Positions 5,261 through 7,426 of a stretch of DNA of 7,426 nt are shown piece after piece (position 1 is the stretch's first letter; the number at the start of each line of letters is the position of its first letter). A model generated the notes under the pieces. It saw only the letters and a program-made list of their open reading frames with translations, did no database searches and was not told the origin of the DNA. The stretch is taken from contig JBGPYB010000197.1 of NCBI GenBank assembly GCA_041493035.1, positions 1 through 7,426 on the forward strand. Reading direction: 5' to 3'. The stretch comes from JBGPYB01 sp041493035 (GTDB lineage: Bacteria > Acidobacteriota > Vicinamibacteria > Fen-336). The position numbers and the translations under genes were made by a program.

Positions 5261-5289
5261 AGTCTAGTTGGTCAGGTCAATCTCGTCAA
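5261..5289 (-). promoter_or_regulatory. Promoter of the toxin-antitoxin operon
   Basis: On the minus strand TTGACG (5289-5284) and TAGACT (5266-5261) are separated by exactly 17 bases, matching sigma-70 consensus in 5 and 4 of 6 positions. A second TTGACC lies within the spacer, forming a direct repeat of TTGAC at 9-base offset. Transcription would start seven or so bases after the -10, at 5254-5253, on the antitoxin ATG. Confidence 0.55.
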
Positions 5290-5357
5290 GCCCCCCAGCG
5301 GGTGCGCGGATCGGCGCGCAGGGCGTCGAAGAAAGGGTGGACGTTCACGTAGACGTC
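5286..5357 (-). pseudogene. Probable C-terminal tail of a TPR-linked Ser/Thr kinase
   Basis: A minus-strand frame reads 'DVYVNVHPFFDALRADPR' and then a few unrelated residues to TGA 5286-5288. I recognise this as resembling the usual ending of acidobacterial Pkn kinases with TPR repeats (x-hP-h-h-D-x-L-R-x-DPRF). Upstream the frame hits a stop (TAG) after about 12 unrelated codons, so only some 18 residues of homology remain. The stop region coincides with the -35 element of the toxin-antitoxin promoter. Short and therefore less certain than the other two kinase scraps. Confidence 0.45.
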
Positions 5358-5461
5358 TGGCCGTGGACGAGGCCAAAATGCTATCGTCTACCAAGCGGGG
5401 CTCACGAGCGAGGGGCTCGGACACGTTTCGGCCCGGCCCACGAGCCGCTGCAAGCCCATTT

Positions 5462-5477
5462 CAAGCGGATTCGCTTG
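5462..5477. promoter_or_regulatory. Perfect hairpin just before the efflux adaptor start
   Basis: CAAGCG-GATT-CGCTTG forms a 6-bp stem with a 4-base loop, ending five bases before ATG 5483. Its last base is the first G of the GGAG at 5477-5480. It could be a repressor operator half-site pair or an RNA hairpin that limits ribosome access. Confidence 0.35.
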
Positions 5478-5482
5478 GAGCC

Positions 5483-6655
5483 ATGGAGTATCCCTTGACC
5501 TCGAATCGCGCGCCTGGAAGAAGCGGTCACTCGTTCCCCGCGGCGACCCTGCTCTCAGTGGCCACTCTGGCCGCCTGTGGTCGCGGCAGCAGTGCCGGCC
5601 CACCCATCGGCCCTTTCGCCCTGCCGGTGGAGACCGTGACCCTCGCCGAGCACGGGGTGGAGCAGACGACCGAGTACCTCGGGACCGTGAAGTCGCGACG
5701 GTCGACGAACGTGAAGCCGCAGGTCGAGGGCTTCGTGACCCGGATCCTGGTCCAGTCGGGGGATCGGGTGCAACCCGGGACGGCGCTCATGCAGATCGAC
5801 TCCAGCATCCAGCAGGCCGCGGTAGCGAACCTGGAGTCGCTTCGGGCCGGCCGCGAGGCCGACCAGAAGTACGCCGAGCAGGAGGCGACCCGGCTCCAGA
5901 AGCTGTTCGACGCGGGCGCGTCGAGCCGCTCGGAGCTGGAGCAGGCGCAAACGGCGCGCTCCATGGCCGAAGCCCAGCTCAAGGCAGCGGGGGCGCAGAT
6001 CCGGCAACAGGAGGTGGCCCTCGACTACCATCGTGTGACCGCTCCGACCGCGGGGGTGGTGGGGGACATCCCGGTGCGCGTCGGCGACAGCGTGACGCGC
6101 TCCACCGTCCTCACCACGATCGACCAGAACGCCGGGCTCGAGGTCTACATCGCCGTGCCCGTCCAGCAAGCCGCGGCCTTGAGGGTCGGTCTGCCCGTCC
6201 ATCTGCTCGACGACCGCGGGCAAGTCGCCTCCACCGAGAAGGTCTCCTTCGTGGCGCCCTCCGTCGAGGCGGGGACGCAGACGGTGCTGGCCAAGGCAAC
6301 CATCGAGCGGCCGGGCACCTTCCGGACCGAGCAGTTCGTCCGCTGCCGGATCGTCTGGACGATGGCGCCCGCCCTGACCGTCCCCCTCGTGGCCGTGAAC
6401 CGCGTCAACGGCCAGTTCTTCGCCTACGTGGCCGACGACGGGGGCGGCGGAAAGAAGGTGGCGCGCCAGCGGGCGATCGAGATCGGGCCGGTGGTCGGAA
6501 ATGACTACATCGTGAACTCGGGGCTGAAGGCAGGAGACATGCTGATCGTCTCCGGCGTGCAGAAGATCGGCGACGGCGTGCCCGTGAAGCTGAGCCCGGG
6601 CGGCTCGTCGCCGGCCCCGGCTTCGCCCGTCGCGCCCGGCGGGAAGGGCGAATAG
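5483..6655 (+). CDS. RND efflux periplasmic adaptor lipoprotein (AcrA/MexA type)
   Basis: 390 residues from ATG 5483. A signal peptide ends in the lipobox 'LAAC' (29-32), so Cys32 should be lipidated and the protein anchored to the inner membrane facing the periplasm. Then come a biotinyl-lipoyl half 'KPQVEGFVTRILVQSGDRVQ' (78-97), an alpha-helical hairpin from about 108 to 182 rich in Ala, Gln and Glu, the second lipoyl half 'RVTAPTAGVVGDIPVRVGDS' (184-203), a beta-barrel domain and a membrane-proximal domain ending in a Pro/Ala/Ser-rich tail. Length is normal for AcrA-like adaptors. The start is uncertain: GGAG at 5477 is only two bases from ATG 5483, while GGAG at 5485 is six bases from an in-frame TTG at 5495; either keeps the whole lipobox signal. 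The frame is open further upstream, but that region is non-coding in character. It couples the pump to an outer-membrane channel. The exported substrate is unknown. Confidence 0.92.
   Translation: MEYPLTSNRAPGRSGHSFPAATLLSVATLAACGRGSSAGPPIGPFALPVETVTLAEHGVEQTTEYLGTVKSRRSTNVKPQVEGFVTRILVQSGDRVQPGTALMQIDSSIQQAAVANLESLRAGREADQKYAEQEATRLQKLFDAGASSRSELEQAQTARSMAEAQLKAAGAQIRQQEVALDYHRVTAPTAGVVGDIPVRVGDSVTRSTVLTTIDQNAGLEVYIAVPVQQAAALRVGLPVHLLDDRGQVASTEKVSFVAPSVEAGTQTVLAKATIERPGTFRTEQFVRCRIVWTMAPALTVPLVAVNRVNGQFFAYVADDGGGGKKVARQRAIEIGPVVGNDYIVNSGLKAGDMLIVSGVQKIGDGVPVKLSPGGSSPAPASPVAPGGKGE
6641..6648 (+). promoter_or_regulatory. Ribosome binding site of the RND pump gene
   Basis: GGGAAGGG at the end of the adaptor gene lies nine bases before TTG 6658. 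It supports this TTG start, because no ATG occurs near the family's usual N-terminus. Confidence 0.5.
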
Positions 6656-6657
6656 CC

Positions 6658-7426
6658 TTGCTCTCGGACGTCTTCATCCGCCGCCCCATCCTCGCCACCG
6701 TCTGCTCGCTCCTGGTCATCCTGGCGGGGGCGATCTGCATCCCCCTGCTTCCCATCGCCCGCTATCCTCAACTGACCCCCCCGTCAGTCAGCGTCACCTC
6801 TTTCTACACCGGGGCGAACGCGCAAGCCGTGGAGAGCGCGGTCACGACGCCGATCGAGCAGGTCGTGAACGGCGTCGAGGGCATGACCTACATCCAGTCC
6901 TCCAGCACCAACAGCGGGGTGAGCACCATCAACGTCTTCTTCGCGATCGACCGCGACTCCGACCTCGCCGCGGTGGACGTCCAGAACCGCGTCAACCAGG
7001 TCCTGGGCCGCCTCCCCGCCGACGTCCGCACCCAGGGAGTCACGGTCACCAAGAACACGGCCGGCTTCATGGGCGGCCTCGGGTTCTTCTCCAGGGACAA
7101 CCGGTACACCGCTCAGTTCATCAGCAACTACCTGGACCTCTACGTGCGGGACGCCATCAAGCGGGTGCCCGGGGTCGGCAACGTGATCATCTTCGGCGAG
7201 CGCAAATACGCGATGCGGCTCTGGCTGGATCCCACCCGGCTGGCCGCCAGCGGCATCACCGCCGGCGATGTGGTGCGGGCGCTGCGCGAGCAGAACCTCC
7301 AGGTCGCGGCCGGCGCCCTGGGCGACGCGCCGGCGGACGCCGACCAGACGTTCAGCCTCAGCGTCCGCGTCGTCGGTCGGCTCACCGAGCCGGACCAGTT
7401 CGAGAACGTGGTGGTCAAGGCGGGCC
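6658..7426 (+). CDS. RND multidrug-type efflux permease (AcrB/HAE1 family), N-terminal part
   Basis: A frame from TTG 6658 runs to the right edge without a stop, giving 256 residues of a protein that is normally about 1,000-1,050. 'LSDVFIRRPILATV' followed by a hydrophobic segment (about 11-29) is the canonical RND start and first membrane helix. 'ARYPQLTPPSVSVTSFYTGA' (36-55), 'VTTPIEQVVNGVEGMTYIQS' (63-82), 'DVQNRVNQVLGRLPADVRTQ' (108-127), 'KRVPGVGNVIIFGERKYAMR' (168-187), 'LWLDP' and 'LREQNLQVAAGALG' follow AcrB's porter domain closely. It is a proton-driven inner-membrane trimer exporting drugs or lipophilic compounds. The two-base gap after the adaptor stop and the embedded ribosome binding site indicate one operon. 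The TTG start codon may lower translation relative to the adaptor. Substrate cannot be told from this part. Confidence 0.93.
   Translation, partial: MLSDVFIRRPILATVCSLLVILAGAICIPLLPIARYPQLTPPSVSVTSFYTGANAQAVESAVTTPIEQVVNGVEGMTYIQSSSTNSGVSTINVFFAIDRDSDLAAVDVQNRVNQVLGRLPADVRTQGVTVTKNTAGFMGGLGFFSRDNRYTAQFISNYLDLYVRDAIKRVPGVGNVIIFGERKYAMRLWLDPTRLAASGITAGDVVRALREQNLQVAAGALGDAPADADQTFSLSVRVVGRLTEPDQFENVVVKAG

Noticed and set aside
5237..5482. Upstream extension of the adaptor protein, including ATG 5378
   Set aside because: It would place about 35-80 Arg-rich residues before a normal lipoprotein signal and overlaps the kinase-tail relic and the toxin-antitoxin promoter.
5555..6223. Minus-strand open frame of 222 codons
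   Set aside because: Antisense shadow of the efflux adaptor gene.
1..7426. CRISPR array, tRNA, rRNA, transposase or integrase
   Set aside because: None of the expected repeat spacing, conserved RNA sequence or catalytic protein motifs were seen on either strand.

Overview
The window is GC-rich bacterial chromosomal DNA carrying about eight genes or gene parts plus several decayed fragments. The clearest lineage hint is three short remnants that look like pieces of the TPR-linked Pkn2-type Ser/Thr kinases abundant in Acidobacteriota. Together with a Tat-exported Gfo/Idh/MocA oxidoreductase, a BNR-repeat exported protein and tightly packed toxin-antitoxin-like genes, this suggests an acidobacterium or a similar soil or sediment lineage. 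That is inference; no rRNA or other phylogenetic marker is present.

Layout. 1-902 (minus): 5' part of an exported BNR/Asp-box (sortilin-like) protein that runs off the left edge. 903-1168: non-coding divergent spacer with short repeats. 1169-1788 (plus): relic of a CocE/NonD-family (S15-type) hydrolase that has lost its middle and also carries a 4-bp duplication frameshift. 1814-2637 (minus): two-gene module of a small uncharacterised protein (84 aa) and a nucleotidyltransferase-fold protein (190 aa) joined by a GTGA overlap. 2760-2827 (plus): N-terminal stub of a Ser/Thr kinase, frameshifted in its P-loop. 2983-4323 (plus): intact Tat-exported Gfo/Idh/MocA oxidoreductase. 4338-4620 (minus): C-terminal half of a HepT-like HEPN protein abutting a kinase alpha-C fragment. 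4631-5253 (minus): complete VapC/Phd-type toxin-antitoxin pair with a convincing, apparently leaderless promoter. 5286-5357 (minus): probable C-terminal tail of another kinase. 5483-6655 and 6658-7426 (plus): periplasmic adaptor lipoprotein and the N-terminal third of an RND (AcrB/HAE1-type) transporter, forming one operon that continues off the right edge.

Functionally the right end is a conventional tripartite efflux operon (adaptor plus inner-membrane pump; an outer-membrane factor may follow outside). The oxidoreductase and BNR protein are single exported proteins. The stretch from about 1.2 to 5.4 kb is accessory in character: a hydrolase relic, two toxin-antitoxin-like modules, a broken HEPN gene and three kinase scraps in both orientations. 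This is the pattern expected of a site that has repeatedly gained and lost small modules. The least described intact element is the small-protein/nucleotidyltransferase pair at 1814-2637. No tRNA, rRNA, CRISPR array, transposase or phage gene was seen.
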